Origin: Bacteroidota bacterium
GTDB taxonomy: Bacteria; Bacteroidota; Bacteroidia; Bacteroidales; Dysgonomonadaceae
Direction: 5' to 3'
Length of the DNA: 62,493 bases
NCBI GenBank assembly: GCA_023622765.1
Contig: JAMNYO010000133.1
Coordinates: forward strand, 1 to 62,493
Shown here: piece by piece, positions 36,977 to 46,435 of the stretch
Numbering within the stretch: position 1 is the stretch's first letter
How the letters are laid out: every line of letters begins with the position of its first letter
Notes under the pieces: model-generated
The model's input: the letters and a program-made list of their open reading frames with translations, nothing else
The model's database searches: none
Told to the model about the DNA's origin: nothing
Position numbers and translations under genes: made by a program

Positions 36977-37198
36977 ATGACTGAACGTATTGTACTGGAA
37001 GTAGATAGCGATATTGCCAAAAAATGGCGGGTTTCCTCCAAAGAAAGGAAACAAAAGATATCTCAAAGTATAAATATAAAACTAGCCGAAGAGTTATCTG
37101 AAACCCGAGAAGAATTTCTTCGCTATTTAGACGAGTTAGGCAAATCGATGGAAGAGAGGGGATTAACGGAAGAAATTCTCCGTGAAATTCTTCAATAG
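36977..37198 (+). CDS. Small antitoxin-like protein
   Basis: 73 residues, charged and largely helical: an N-terminal strand RIVLEVDSD, then KKWRVSSKERKQKISQSI and a long acidic C-terminal helix (EELSETREEFLRYLDELG). The layout suggests a ribbon-helix-helix-like DNA-binding antitoxin. No toxin gene follows; the next 220 bp contain only a repeat and a promoter, so it is an orphan. Promoter and spacing support real expression. Confidence 0.6.
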   Translation: MTERIVLEVDSDIAKKWRVSSKERKQKISQSINIKLAEELSETREEFLRYLDELGKSMEERGLTEEILREILQ

Positions 37199-37307
37199 GA
37201 TGCGTGAAAAATTTGACAGATATTTCCTTTTCGAGATATAGCTATTTTATCTCCCACAGATTTCATAAACAACTACATGTGATGCCGCCCCGCTTGTTCA
37301 AAATCTT

Positions 37308-37343
37308 GGATAACGTGAAACGGGTGATAAAAGTTAAAATTGT
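37308..37343 (+). repeat. 36-bp direct repeat, left copy
   Basis: Identical to 38707-38742 at 35 of 36 positions. The two copies flank the AAA ATPase gene at a spacing of 1.4 kb, as an insertion-linked duplication would. Confidence 0.9.
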
Positions 37344-37371
37344 ATTCTATAAAATACAAAAATACAGTTAT

Positions 37372-37404
37372 TTTGTATTTTCAAAAATGCATTTTGTATC
37401 TTTG
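37372..37404 (+). promoter_or_regulatory. Promoter and operator-like repeats for AAA ATPase
   Basis: TTTG (37372-37375), 21 bases, TATCTTTG (37397-37404). The surrounding 37340-37412 repeats TTTTGTAT/ATACAA elements in both orientations, suggesting a bound repressor. Confidence 0.65.
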
Positions 37405-37420
37405 TGAAAATACAATAGAT

Positions 37421-38623
37421 ATGAAACAACTGTTTTCCGCGCTTTATCGCAAACTGGAGGCTACAGACAATCGTTTTGAACGCTACCTGAAAAGTCAAAT
37501 AGATTGGAACAATCGTTTAATTGCCATTACTGGCGCACGGGGTACGGGAAAAACAACGATGCTCTTGCAACGTGTAAAAGAGCAGCACGGCAATCATCCC
37601 GAAAAGGCACTTTACGTTAGCTTAGACAATATTTTCTTCACCGCTAACAGGCTATATTCACTTGCCGAAGAATTTCTCTCTCTTGGTGGAGAAGAACTGT
37701 ACCTGGATGAAGTACATAAATATCCCACTTGGTCACGGGAAATAAAAAACATTTACGATGATTTCCCGAAACTGAAAATCGTTTTCACGGGATCTTCCAT
37801 GTTGGAAATCTATAAGGCTGATGTCGATTTAAGTCGACGAGTGAGACACTACCAACTGTTTGGTTTATCATTCCGTGAATTCCTCATCTTTGAGGGGTTA
37901 CTTCAAACGAGACATAATGCTTTCACATTAGAAGATATTCTTGAGAATCATCTCTCGATCGTTCATACGCTAAACAAGGAAATCACACCCCTCCCCTCTT
38001 TCTATAAATACCTGCAATATGGCTATTACCCGTTCTACCGGGAAGATATTACCGGGTACGGTGAACGGGTTTTACAGACATTCAACACCATCATCGAAAG
38101 CGACCTGCCCAACGTGCAGCGTATAGACTTTTACTCGATAAACCGAATCAAGAAACTGTTTTACATTCTTTCGGAAATGGTTCCCTTTACACCTAACATT
38201 TCGCAGTTAAGTCAAATGACGGATGTTACACGAACAAGCTTGATGAATTACCTGCAGTTGCTAAAGAAGGCACACTGCGTATTACTTCTGGAAAAGAGAG
38301 CTACCGGTACGCGTCAAATGGTTAAACCCGAAAAAATTTACCTGCAAAACACCAATTACTGCTACGCCCTATCGGCAGAGAACCCTAACATCGGAAACCT
38401 GCGGGAGACTTTCTTCTTTAACCAATTGCAACAGAAACATAAGGTAACGTACACCGAACAGACCGACTTTTGCATCGACGGGAAATATTACTTCGAGGTA
38501 GGTGGCAAACAAAAGTCATCGAAACAGATAAAAGATTTAAAAAACGCTTACCTGGCTTTGGACGGGATAACGAACGGTTTCAAAAACGAAATTCCGCTGT
38601 GGCTCTTTGGGTTCCTCTATTAA
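37421..38623 (+). CDS. AAA-family ATPase (AAA_14/DUF4143 type)
   Basis: 400-residue P-loop ATPase. Walker A is GARGTGKTT (about residues 43-51), Walker B ELYLDEVHKYP, sensor VFTGSSMLEI, followed by the R-R-V arginine segment (DLSRRVRHYQL). The C-terminal part has a winged-helix-like stretch (ISQLSQMTDVTRTSLMNYL) and a DUF4143-like nuclease-fold end (YYFEVGGKQKSSKQI). Start 37421 lies just behind a promoter; a longer opening from 37340 reads through promoter sequence. The family is abundant in Bacteroidetes and of unknown function. The gene sits between 36-bp direct repeats. Confidence 0.82.
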   Translation: MKQLFSALYRKLEATDNRFERYLKSQIDWNNRLIAITGARGTGKTTMLLQRVKEQHGNHPEKALYVSLDNIFFTANRLYSLAEEFLSLGGEELYLDEVHKYPTWSREIKNIYDDFPKLKIVFTGSSMLEIYKADVDLSRRVRHYQLFGLSFREFLIFEGLLQTRHNAFTLEDILENHLSIVHTLNKEITPLPSFYKYLQYGYYPFYREDITGYGERVLQTFNTIIESDLPNVQRIDFYSINRIKKLFYILSEMVPFTPNISQLSQMTDVTRTSLMNYLQLLKKAHCVLLLEKRATGTRQMVKPEKIYLQNTNYCYALSAENPNIGNLRETFFFNQLQQKHKVTYTEQTDFCIDGKYYFEVGGKQKSSKQIKDLKNAYLALDGITNGFKNEIPLWLFGFLY

Positions 38624-38626
38624 AGA

Positions 38627-38749
38627 CAAGAATCCTACGGTTATAACTGGTACCGCCACGACTCATGGTTACCACCAGTTTCGGGTAATGATTGGCCATT
38701 TCCCTCGGATAAGGTGAAACGGGTGATAAAAGTTAAAATTGTTAATTGA
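38627..38749 (+). pseudogene. Coding relic downstream of AAA ATPase
   Basis: One frame reads QESYGYNWYRHDSWLPPVSG, NDWPFPSDKVKRVIKVKIVN and a stop. The composition is protein-like (aromatics, PP, WPFP), but there is no start and I do not recognise the family. The right copy of the 36-bp repeat forms its last twelve codons, which suggests the ATPase cassette inserted into or next to the 3' end of an older gene. Confidence 0.4.
38707..38742 (+). repeat. 36-bp direct repeat, right copy
   Basis: Partner of 37308-37343; one mismatch at the seventh position. Confidence 0.9.
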
Positions 38750-38773
38750 TACCTATAGATTCTCCCTTTTTAC

Positions 38774-38781
38774 TACCTTTG
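38774..38781 (+). promoter_or_regulatory. -7 box before the Big_2 repeat gene
   Basis: TACCTTTG about 70 bp before the start at 38853; no -33 box at the right distance. Confidence 0.45.
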
Positions 38782-38852
38782 ATAGCTAACTTGTTCATCC
38801 GTATGACTCGTTACATGCTTAATAGATCGTTATCACGTAAATCCTAAAACTC

Positions 38853-41800
38853 ATGAGAAAAAAACATCTGTTGGGGGTGTTCCTCTGCTTGTTTTTCACG
38901 CTGAACGCGGCAGCACAGGCATACATCAACCCCTTGAAACGCTTTGCCACACATAACCTGGAGGGAATTAACCAATTCTCCGCTTCAAGCCCTCAAGGAG
39001 TTACCTCCGGCAAACTGTACCAGTTTGGACGAAACGTACCTCTCCCCACCTCGGGTAACGTGGAGAAATCGGTAAAACAGAACCACTTACAGACCCCGGT
39101 CGTGTGGGGTACCACCTTCATTCAAACGGCTCACGCGGCCGACAACGACTGGTTTTACTTGAATGCATATCCCCTCAGCGAGACATCGGAGTGGCACCTT
39201 GCCGTGAACAAAACCGCCGAAGCCATCGAAAACGGGGCGACAAAAGAGGCTTACCTGGGTTCGAACATCAGCTTGGTGGGCGATCCCTGCCCCGAGGGGT
39301 ACCACCTTCCCCATAACGGCGAGTGGACCTCTATCCTGCCCACCGTTTCGTTAAGTTCGGGCGAAACGAAAGAGAACATCTCCGAAACCGTCTACTACCC
39401 TGACGGGGTATATAACACATCTACCGCGGATTACTACATGAAGAGCCCGGGGCTTATCTACGCGGTGAAAATGAAGGGGACCAACTACGCCACTGCCTTC
39501 AGGTACGAGAAGATGGACACCTACTGGAGAATAACCGCCCGAGCGGCAGGCGGCGCCACCGTTATGCAAGTATCTAACTGGACCGACCAGTGGAACGCGT
39601 CCAACGTGGGGGTCCGCGAGTTCTCACTACACCATGCCCGTGAAAAGTTTACCGCCGATGTGGTTAGCTCGGGAACGCTAACCGGGCGCTACTGGTCAAA
39701 GAGAAGAACAACCTCGGACGCGTCGATGGTACACGTGGCATCGTTCGGGGAAACTGTCCCGAATGCACTTCGTACCGCGGCGCGGGGAGAGGCCTTGCCG
39801 CTGCGCTGCATTAGAAACGTTGGGGGAACACCCCCCGAGGAGGATGAGATTCTCGTCAGTTCCGTGACGCTCGATAATAGCACGCTGACCCTCGAGGAGG
39901 GGCAGTCCGGGACGCTCACCGCGACGGTGCTACCGAACAACGCGACGAACAAATCGCTCACCTGGACAAGCAGCAACCCGACAGTGGCCACGGTGAACCA
40001 ATCGGGCGTGGTGACCGCGCTGGCGGAAGGCACGACCATCGTTAAAGCCACCGCGAAAGATGGTAGTGGAAAATACGATGAGTGTACCGTGACAGTTGAA
40101 GAGTACGTGCCACCGGTGGTTCTCGTCACCTCGGTGACGCTCAACAAGAGCGAGACGACCATCTTGGAGGGCGGGAGCGAGACGCTCACCGCGACGGTGC
40201 TGCCCCATAACGCGACCGACAAATCGCTCACCTGGAGCAGCAGCAACGGGGGTGTTGCATCGGTAAACAACCAGGGAACGGTGACCGCTCTGACTCCCGG
40301 CACGACTACTATCAGGGCCACCGCGAACGACGGTAGCGGCAAGTACGGGGAGTGCGTCGTGACGGTTAAAGCGCCAATTCTGGTTACCGGGGTGACGCTC
40401 GATCAGACAGAGCTGACCATGAAAGAGGGAGATATAGCTTTGCTCACCGCTACGGTGTTGCCGGACAACGCGACCGACAAGTCGCTCACCTGGACAAGCA
40501 GCAACCCAACGGTAGCCTCCGTAAACGCCGCGGGCATGATATCCGCGCTTGAAAAGGGAACCACCACCATCCGGGCCACCGCGAATGACGGTAGCGGCCA
40601 TTACGCGGAGTGCACCCTGACGGTCGAAGAGTATATACCGCCGGTGATCCCGGTTACCTCCGTGACATTAGATAAAACCACGCTGACCCTGGAGGAGGGG
40701 CAGTCCACATCGCTCAACGCCACGGTGATGCCCGCGGATGCTTCAGATAAATCGCTCACCTGGAGCAGCAGCAACCCCGCCGTCGCCACGGTGAACCAGG
40801 CTGGGGTGGTAACCGCGTTGACGGCAGGCACGACCACCGTTAAGGCTACCGCGAACGATGGCAGTGGCAAGTACGGGGAGTGTACGGTCACGGTTCAGGA
40901 AGGGGTGCCACCGCAGGTACCCGTCACTGCCGTGACGTTAAACAAGACCACGCTGACCCTGGTGGAGGGGGCATCCGCTTCGCTTATCGCGACGGTGACA
41001 CCCGATGACGCGACCGACAAGTCGCTCACCTGGAGCAGCAGTAACCCGGCCGTAGCATCGGTGAACCAGGCAGGGGTGGTGACCGCGCATCAGGCGGGTA
41101 CGGCCACCGTTAAGGCTGCCGCGAACGACGGCAGTGGAAAATACGCGGAGTGTACCGTGACGGTTGAGGAGTACGTACCGCCGGTAATTCCCGTCACCTC
41201 GGTGACGCTCAACAAGACCACGCTGACCCTTCTGGAGGGTGCTTCCGCTTCGCTTATCGCGACGGTACTGCCGGCGAACGCGACCGACAAGTCGCTCACC
41301 TGGATCAGTAGCAACCCGGCCGTGGCCTCGGTGAACGAGGCAGGGGTGGTGACCGCGCATCAAGCGGGGGAGACCACCGTTACAGCTACCGCGAATGACG
41401 GTAGCGGCAAATACGCGTCGTGCACCGTGACGGTCAAGGAGGAGGTGATCCCGGTTACCTCGGTGACGCTCGATAAAACCACGTTGACCCTCGAGGAGGG
41501 GCAATTCATGTCGCTCACCGCGACGGTGGCGCCCGACAACGCGACCGATAAGTCGCTCACCTGGAGCAGCAGCGACCCGACCGTGGCGTCGGTGAACGAG
41601 GAGGGGGTGGTGACCGCGCATCAGGCGGGTACGGCCACCGTGAAGGCCACCGCGAATGACGGTAGCGGCAAGTACGGGGAGTGCGTCGTGACGGTTACCC
41701 CGAAACCGATTCCCGTCACCTCGGTGACGCTGAATAAGGGTACGATGACCCTTATGGAGGGGGCATCCGAGTCGCTTATCGCGACGGTGGCCCCCGATAA

Positions 41801-44276
41801 CGCTACCGACAAGTCGCTCACCTGGAGCAGCAGCGCCCCGGCCATCGCGTCGGTGAACGACGCGGGCGTGGTAACCGCGCTGAGAACCGGGACGACCACG
41901 ATTAAGGCCACCGCGAACGACGGTAGCGGCAAGTACGGGGAGTGCGTCGTGACGGTGACCCCGAAGGTGATCCCGGTCACCTCGGTGACATTAGATAAAA
42001 CCACGCTGACCCTCGAGGAGGGGGCATTCATGTTGCTCAAGGCAACCGTGCAGCCGGCAAACGCGACCGACAAGTCGCTCACCTGGAGCAGCAGCGACCC
42101 TGCCGTGGCCACGGTGAACGCGGTGGGGCTGGTGACCGCGGTGAAGGCGGGAACGGTCGCCGTAAGGGCCACCGCGAAGGACGGTAGCGGCCAGTACGGG
42201 GAGTGCGTTGTGACGGTGAACAAGAAGGTGATACCGGTTACCTCGGTGAAGCTCGATAAAACAACGCTAACCCTCGTGGAGGGAGAGACCAGTTCACTTA
42301 ACGCGACGGTGGCACCCAATAACGCGACCGACAAGTCGCTCACCTGGAGTAGCAGCGACCCGGCCGTGGCCTCGGTAGACGATGAGGGGGTGGTGACCGC
42401 GTTATCGGCAGGTACGACCACCATTAAAGCCACCGCGAACGACGGCAGCGGGAAATACGCGGCGTGCGTCGTGACGGTGACACCGAAGGTGATACCCGTC
42501 ACCTCGGTGACGCTCGATAAGGCAACGTTGACCCTGGAGGAGGGGCAGTCCATGTCGCTGAACGCGACGGTGGCACCCGATAACGCGACCGACAAGTCGC
42601 TCACCTGGAGCAGCAGCGACCCGGCCGTGGCATCGGTGAACGAGGCAGGTGTGGTGACCGCCCTGAAGGCGGGTACGGCCACGATAAAGGCCACCGCGAA
42701 CGACGGTAGCGGCAAGTACGGGGAGTGCGTTGTGACGGTGAACCGGAAGGTAATCCCGGTCACCTCGGTGACGCTCGATAAAACCACGCTGACCCTCGAG
42801 GAGGGGCAGTCCATGTCGCTGAACGCGACGGTGGCGCCCGATAACGCTTCCGACAAGTCGCTCACCTGGAGCAGCAGCGACCCGGCCGTGGCGTCGGTAA
42901 ACGAGGCTGGTGTGGTGACCGCCCTGAAGGCGGGTACGGCCACGATTAAGGCCACCGCGAACGACGGTAGCGGCAAGTACGGGGAGTGCGCCGTGACGGT
43001 GAACAAGAAGGTAATCCCGGTCACCTCGGTGACGCTCGATAAAACCACGCTGACCCTGGAGGAGGGGCAGTCCGGTACCCTCACCGCGACGGTAGCGCCC
43101 GATAACGCGACCGACAAGTCGCTCACCTGGAGCAGCAGCGACCCGGCCGTCGCGTCGGTAAACGAGGCTGGTGTGGTGACTGCCCTGAAGGCAGGTACGG
43201 CCACGATAAAGGCCACTGCGAACGACGGTAGCGGCAAGTACGGGGAGTGCGCCGTGACGGTGAACAAGAAGGTGATCCCGGTTACCTCGGTGACGCTCGA
43301 TAAAACCACGCTGACCCTCGAGGAGGGGCAGTCCGGTACCCTCACCGCGACGGTAGCGCCCGACAACGCGACCGACAAGTCGCTCACCTGGAGCAGCAGC
43401 AACCCGGCCGTGGCCTCGGTGAACGAGGCTGGGGTGGTGACCGCGGTGAAAGCGGGTACGGCCACGATTAAGGCTACCGCGAACGACGGTAGCGGCAAAT
43501 ACGGGGAGTGCGCCGTGACGGTGAACAAGAAGGTGATCCCGGTCACCTCGGTGACATTAGATAAAACCACGCTGACCCTCGAGGAGGGACAGACCGGGAC
43601 GCTCACCGCGACGGTGGCCCCCGACAACGCTACCGACAGGTCGCTCACCTGGAGCAGCAGCAACCCGGCCGTGGCCTCGGTGAACGAGGCTGGGGTGGTG
43701 ACCGCGGTGAAAGCGGGAACGACCACTGTTAAGGCTGTCGCGAATGACGGCAGCGGCAAGCAGGCCGAGTGCACCGTAACGGTGAACAAGCCGAAGCCGG
43801 GCACACCGACCGGGCTGAAGGCCTCCCGGACTTACCAACGCGAGGTTGTCCTGAAATGGACCCGTGCCGAGGGTATGACCTACCGCGTACGCTACGGCAG
43901 TACAACCATCGAGGTGGCTAACGCCGACAGCGTGATCGTGGGTAAACTGGAGCCGGGCAAAACCTACACGTTCACACTGGTTAGCGTGAAAGAGGAACGG
44001 GAGTCGGAACCGGTAACCATCGTTGTGACCACGGGTAAACTGTCGGAAGGGAACTTCTTGATCCCGCACCTCTACATCGAGCGCGAAATATTGCGAGAAA
44101 ACGAGGAGATCACGTTGCATATTAAGGACGCGGGAAGCCCCGTCAAAACGATTTCCGTGAACGGCGAGACGAAAGCAATAGGCGATAAGCTGAAAGTGAA
44201 AGGGACATTATCCATCGACCTGGAACTGGAAAATGGAGAGAAGTGGACGCTACGTTACGAGGTCACCAAGAATTGA
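38853..44276 (+). CDS. Giant Ig-like (Big_2) repeat protein with FISUMP domain
   Basis: 1807 residues. A signal peptide ends NAAAQA. Residues about 60-325 form a FISUMP-type domain (DPCPEGYHLPHNGEW; ending LPLRCIRN). Then come 15 Big_2 bacterial Ig-like repeats of 84-90 residues, each with VTLDKTTLTLEEG, ATDKSLTWSSS, AVASVNEAGVVTA and ATANDGSGKYGEC elements. After these is a fibronectin-III-like domain (GTPTGLKASRTYQREVVLKW; LEPGKTYTFTLVS) and a small C-terminal beta domain (HLYIEREILRENEEITLHIK). Each repeat has one conserved Cys. The last repeats are nearly identical, the first ones divergent. It is probably a long cell-surface stalk or adhesin; no lipobox and no obvious type IX sorting domain. 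A small Big_2 lipoprotein gene follows. Confidence 0.85.
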   Translation: MRKKHLLGVFLCLFFTLNAAAQAYINPLKRFATHNLEGINQFSASSPQGVTSGKLYQFGRNVPLPTSGNVEKSVKQNHLQTPVVWGTTFIQTAHAADNDWFYLNAYPLSETSEWHLAVNKTAEAIENGATKEAYLGSNISLVGDPCPEGYHLPHNGEWTSILPTVSLSSGETKENISETVYYPDGVYNTSTADYYMKSPGLIYAVKMKGTNYATAFRYEKMDTYWRITARAAGGATVMQVSNWTDQWNASNVGVREFSLHHAREKFTADVVSSGTLTGRYWSKRRTTSDASMVHVASFGETVPNALRTAARGEALPLRCIRNVGGTPPEEDEILVSSVTLDNSTLTLEEGQSGTLTATVLPNNATNKSLTWTSSNPTVATVNQSGVVTALAEGTTIVKATAKDGSGKYDECTVTVEEYVPPVVLVTSVTLNKSETTILEGGSETLTATVLPHNATDKSLTWSSSNGGVASVNNQGTVTALTPGTTTIRATANDGSGKYGECVVTVKAPILVTGVTLDQTELTMKEGDIALLTATVLPDNATDKSLTWTSSNPTVASVNAAGMISALEKGTTTIRATANDGSGHYAECTLTVEEYIPPVIPVTSVTLDKTTLTLEEGQSTSLNATVMPADASDKSLTWSSSNPAVATVNQAGVVTALTAGTTTVKATANDGSGKYGECTVTVQEGVPPQVPVTAVTLNKTTLTLVEGASASLIATVTPDDATDKSLTWSSSNPAVASVNQAGVVTAHQAGTATVKAAANDGSGKYAECTVTVEEYVPPVIPVTSVTLNKTTLTLLEGASASLIATVLPANATDKSLTWISSNPAVASVNEAGVVTAHQAGETTVTATANDGSGKYASCTVTVKEEVIPVTSVTLDKTTLTLEEGQFMSLTATVAPDNATDKSLTWSSSDPTVASVNEEGVVTAHQAGTATVKATANDGSGKYGECVVTVTPKPIPVTSVTLNKGTMTLMEGASESLIATVAPDNATDKSLTWSSSAPAIASVNDAGVVTALRTGTTTIKATANDGSGKYGECVVTVTPKVIPVTSVTLDKTTLTLEEGAFMLLKATVQPANATDKSLTWSSSDPAVATVNAVGLVTAVKAGTVAVRATAKDGSGQYGECVVTVNKKVIPVTSVKLDKTTLTLVEGETSSLNATVAPNNATDKSLTWSSSDPAVASVDDEGVVTALSAGTTTIKATANDGSGKYAACVVTVTPKVIPVTSVTLDKATLTLEEGQSMSLNATVAPDNATDKSLTWSSSDPAVASVNEAGVVTALKAGTATIKATANDGSGKYGECVVTVNRKVIPVTSVTLDKTTLTLEEGQSMSLNATVAPDNASDKSLTWSSSDPAVASVNEAGVVTALKAGTATIKATANDGSGKYGECAVTVNKKVIPVTSVTLDKTTLTLEEGQSGTLTATVAPDNATDKSLTWSSSDPAVASVNEAGVVTALKAGTATIKATANDGSGKYGECAVTVNKKVIPVTSVTLDKTTLTLEEGQSGTLTATVAPDNATDKSLTWSSSNPAVASVNEAGVVTAVKAGTATIKATANDGSGKYGECAVTVNKKVIPVTSVTLDKTTLTLEEGQTGTLTATVAPDNATDRSLTWSSSNPAVASVNEAGVVTAVKAGTTTVKAVANDGSGKQAECTVTVNKPKPGTPTGLKASRTYQREVVLKWTRAEGMTYRVRYGSTTIEVANADSVIVGKLEPGKTYTFTLVSVKEERESEPVTIVVTTGKLSEGNFLIPHLYIEREILRENEEITLHIKDAGSPVKTISVNGETKAIGDKLKVKGTLSIDLELENGEKWTLRYEVTKN
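39855..43790 (+). repeat. 15 tandem 252-270-bp repeats encoding Big_2 domains
   Basis: In-frame tandem DNA repeats. Units from about 42480 to 43790 are almost identical to each other and alternate between a few variants, whereas units before about 41450 differ in linker length (EEYVPPV-type linkers) and sequence. This gradient points to recent expansion at the 3' end and makes copy-number variation between strains likely. Confidence 0.92.
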
Positions 44277-44347
44277 GGTGACCACGTGAATAGAGCGATC
44301 GCTTTAAAATCAACATAATCAGGTAAACTAACTAAATCAGATAGAAT

Positions 44348-45016
44348 ATGAAGACTCTTTATACGAAACGAGAAATGAAACGAGGAATTAACCCCATACT
44401 CATCATCGTCTTGTCGCTTTTGCTGATTCCCTTCGCGAGTTGCGAGGAGGAGAAACCCACCGATCCGATTACCCTCTCCACGAAAAGCGTGGTAGTGAAG
44501 GTGGGCGAAACCGCGACCGTTACCCTGGGTGGAGGAACAGGCACCTACGAGGCCGCCAGCAGCAAGGTGGCGGTGGCGACCGTGACTGTCCAGGGGAAAG
44601 TGCTCACCATCACCGGTGTGAGCAAAGGTTCGGCGAATATCGCCATCACGTCGGGCGACAAAACGGCGCAACTGGCCGTGACGGTCGAGGAGAAAAAGGA
44701 GGAGATACCGTCATATTCCGCCAGCGGCGTTTACGACGGCACCAGCCAGCGACTGGCACCAAAGTTGATAGCCAAATCAGACAACGGCTACTGGCTTTGC
44801 CAGAAGATAGGGACGCCTTACGAGCAACGCCTCTTCATCGCGCATCCACCGGCAAGCGGTAAGGTGGGCGACGAGGTGCAGCTGAACGTGATCGATTACG
44901 GCGTTTTAAGCGAGATAGAGGATAATAAAGAGGTGAGAACCTCCTTCATCATCGAGGGGGTGACCCCGCTGCAACTGAGATTAAAGAGCTCGAACACAAG
45001 GATATACATTAAATAG
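44348..45016 (+). CDS. Small lipoprotein with Big_2-like domain
   Basis: 222 residues. Lipoprotein signal ends IPFASC; an alternative ATG at 44375 (KRGINPIL) would give a more standard signal length. Residues about 35-115 are a single Ig-like Big_2-type domain (ITLSTKSVVVKVGETATVTL; KVLTITGVSKGSANIAITSG). The C-terminal 100 residues are an unrecognised beta domain. It lies 71 bp behind the 1807-aa repeat protein and may anchor or accompany it at the surface. Confidence 0.7.
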   Translation: MKTLYTKREMKRGINPILIIVLSLLLIPFASCEEEKPTDPITLSTKSVVVKVGETATVTLGGGTGTYEAASSKVAVATVTVQGKVLTITGVSKGSANIAITSGDKTAQLAVTVEEKKEEIPSYSASGVYDGTSQRLAPKLIAKSDNGYWLCQKIGTPYEQRLFIAHPPASGKVGDEVQLNVIDYGVLSEIEDNKEVRTSFIIEGVTPLQLRLKSSNTRIYIK

Positions 45017-45088
45017 GTTGCACCACGCGTGTACACGTAAGCGTTTACCCTTGCCCCGATGCTTCTGCCTTGGGGGATAAGTGGCTTA

Positions 45089-46255
45089 TTACTTTTCGGA
45101 CAGTTGAGCAAGCAGCTTGATTAGCCCATACCAGCCGGTTATCTCTACATCGCCTATCGTTAAAGATTTGTCCCCGGTGTATATAACATGTTTTTCAACT
45201 CCCAACCCCCTGACAGGAAAAGATGTAAGGTTTTTCATGTAATCGGTATTGATGGTCGCGCCACCTTTAATTTCAATCAAGTGTAATTTCCCATCTGCTC
45301 CCTCCAGTATGCAGTCTATTTCAACCCCGTTGTTGTCGCGCCAGTAATAGGTTTTTTTCCTGTTGTATCCTTTATGCGATTGTAGCTTAACAATTTCGGC
45401 GATAACGAGATTTTCAAACAGGAACCCGTACAAGTAATGCGATTGAACCATTTTAGCAGACTGGATGTCGAGTAACGAACAGGCTAACCCGGTATCCCAA
45501 AAATATAGTTTCGGCGACTTAATAAGCCGCTTGTTGAAGTTCTTGTAATACGGTTGCAGTCGAAACAGGATGAAACTAGCCTCTAACAACGACAACCAAG
45601 ATTTTGCCGTGTTGACGGATACCCCCGCGTCGTTGGCTAAAGAGGTAAGATTAAGTATTTGTCCGATACGCCCCGCGCACAAAGCAAGGAACCGGGTGAA
45701 AGTGGTTAGGTTTTCAATCGATCTCAACGTTCTTACATCCCTTTCTATGTAGGTTTGAATGTAAGGGGGATAAAACTCTCCCGGCTCGATGTTGAAATCG
45801 TAAATTCGAGGGTAAAAGCCGGTGTAAATGGTATCGAAAACCGTTTCTCGCAACCCTATTTCCGACACGTCAAACGGGAAAAGGTGGTTTATACTTGTCC
45901 TGCCTGCCAGAGATTGAGATATACGCTCGTTCATCAAAAAACTTTGCGAACCGGATAAAATATACTGACCGGCTATGTTTCGCTCGTCAGACACCACCTG
46001 CAAGTAGTTAAACAGCTCCGGCACTCGCTGGGCCTCATCAAAAATAACACCCTTTTCCTGACTCCTCAAAAAACCAACGGGATCATTCATGATCAAATGA
46101 CGATAGTCTGGCCGCTCCAGGTTAACATACGCGTATTCGGGGAAATAATTTCGAAGCAACGTACTTTTCCCCGATTGGCGGGGTCCGGTAAGCGTGAGTA
46201 TGGGAAACCTTTTTAATCGCTTTTCAAGGGTAAGCGCGAGCTGTCTGTCAATCAT
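45089..46255 (-). CDS. AAA ATPase with DUF4143 domain
   Basis: 388 residues, intact. Walker A GPRQSGKST (about residues 24-32), Walker B GVIFDEAQRVPELF, sensor LSGSQSFLM. The DUF4143 half shows a winged-helix segment (LTSLANDAGVSVNTAKSWLS), LYFWDTGLAC, and the nuclease-like end YYWRDNNGVEIDCILEG and LHLIEIKGG, which has the D/E-x-K pattern of PD-(D/E)XK folds. It converges on the Big_2 lipoprotein gene and diverges from mazEF. Such genes are common in Bacteroidetes accessory regions; molecular function is unproven. Confidence 0.88.
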   Translation of the reverse strand: MIDRQLALTLEKRLKRFPILTLTGPRQSGKSTLLRNYFPEYAYVNLERPDYRHLIMNDPVGFLRSQEKGVIFDEAQRVPELFNYLQVVSDERNIAGQYILSGSQSFLMNERISQSLAGRTSINHLFPFDVSEIGLRETVFDTIYTGFYPRIYDFNIEPGEFYPPYIQTYIERDVRTLRSIENLTTFTRFLALCAGRIGQILNLTSLANDAGVSVNTAKSWLSLLEASFILFRLQPYYKNFNKRLIKSPKLYFWDTGLACSLLDIQSAKMVQSHYLYGFLFENLVIAEIVKLQSHKGYNRKKTYYWRDNNGVEIDCILEGADGKLHLIEIKGGATINTDYMKNLTSFPVRGLGVEKHVIYTGDKSLTIGDVEITGWYGLIKLLAQLSEK

Positions 46256-46294
46256 GTTTACAGGTATAGCTTATACATTTATGCAATCAGAATG

Positions 46295-46302
46295 CAAATA
46301 TA
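46295..46302 (-). promoter_or_regulatory. -7 box for the DUF4143 ATPase
   Basis: On the minus strand TATATTTG (46302-46295), 40 bp before the start codon; no clear -33 box. Confidence 0.45.
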
Positions 46303-46363
46303 CATAAAATTACAGGATCCGCGATTATTTCCCGCGTTTTTAACCTTATCCCGAATTTAGCCC

Positions 46364-46408
46364 CTCTTGTTTTAGTGTTTGTTAACCCTGGAATGTTATA
46401 ATATTCAT
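46364..46408 (+). repeat. 45-bp direct repeat R, copy 1
   Basis: Perfectly identical to 47075-47119. The right half contains GGAATGTTATAATATT, a near-palindrome similar to the mazE operator further on. A short remnant of the same repeat start recurs at 49303-49311. Confidence 0.95.
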
Positions 46409-46435
46409 GGCTAATACGTATATTCGTGCACGGAA

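Noticed and set aside
37204-37407. GTG-started frame of 67 codons between the orphan antitoxin-like gene and the AAA ATPase, as a possible toxin
   Set aside because: It runs through the 36-bp repeat and the ATPase promoter and shows no toxin motif.
39855-43790. Could the tandem repeats be a CRISPR array
   Set aside because: Units are 252-270 bp, fully coding and without spacers; they encode Ig-like domains.
41621-43804. Open frame of 727 codons on the minus strand across the Big_2 repeats, and similar minus-strand frames at 39689-41621
   Set aside because: It mirrors the in-frame repeats of the plus-strand gene and has no start context, signal or known domain; it results from high GC and repetition.
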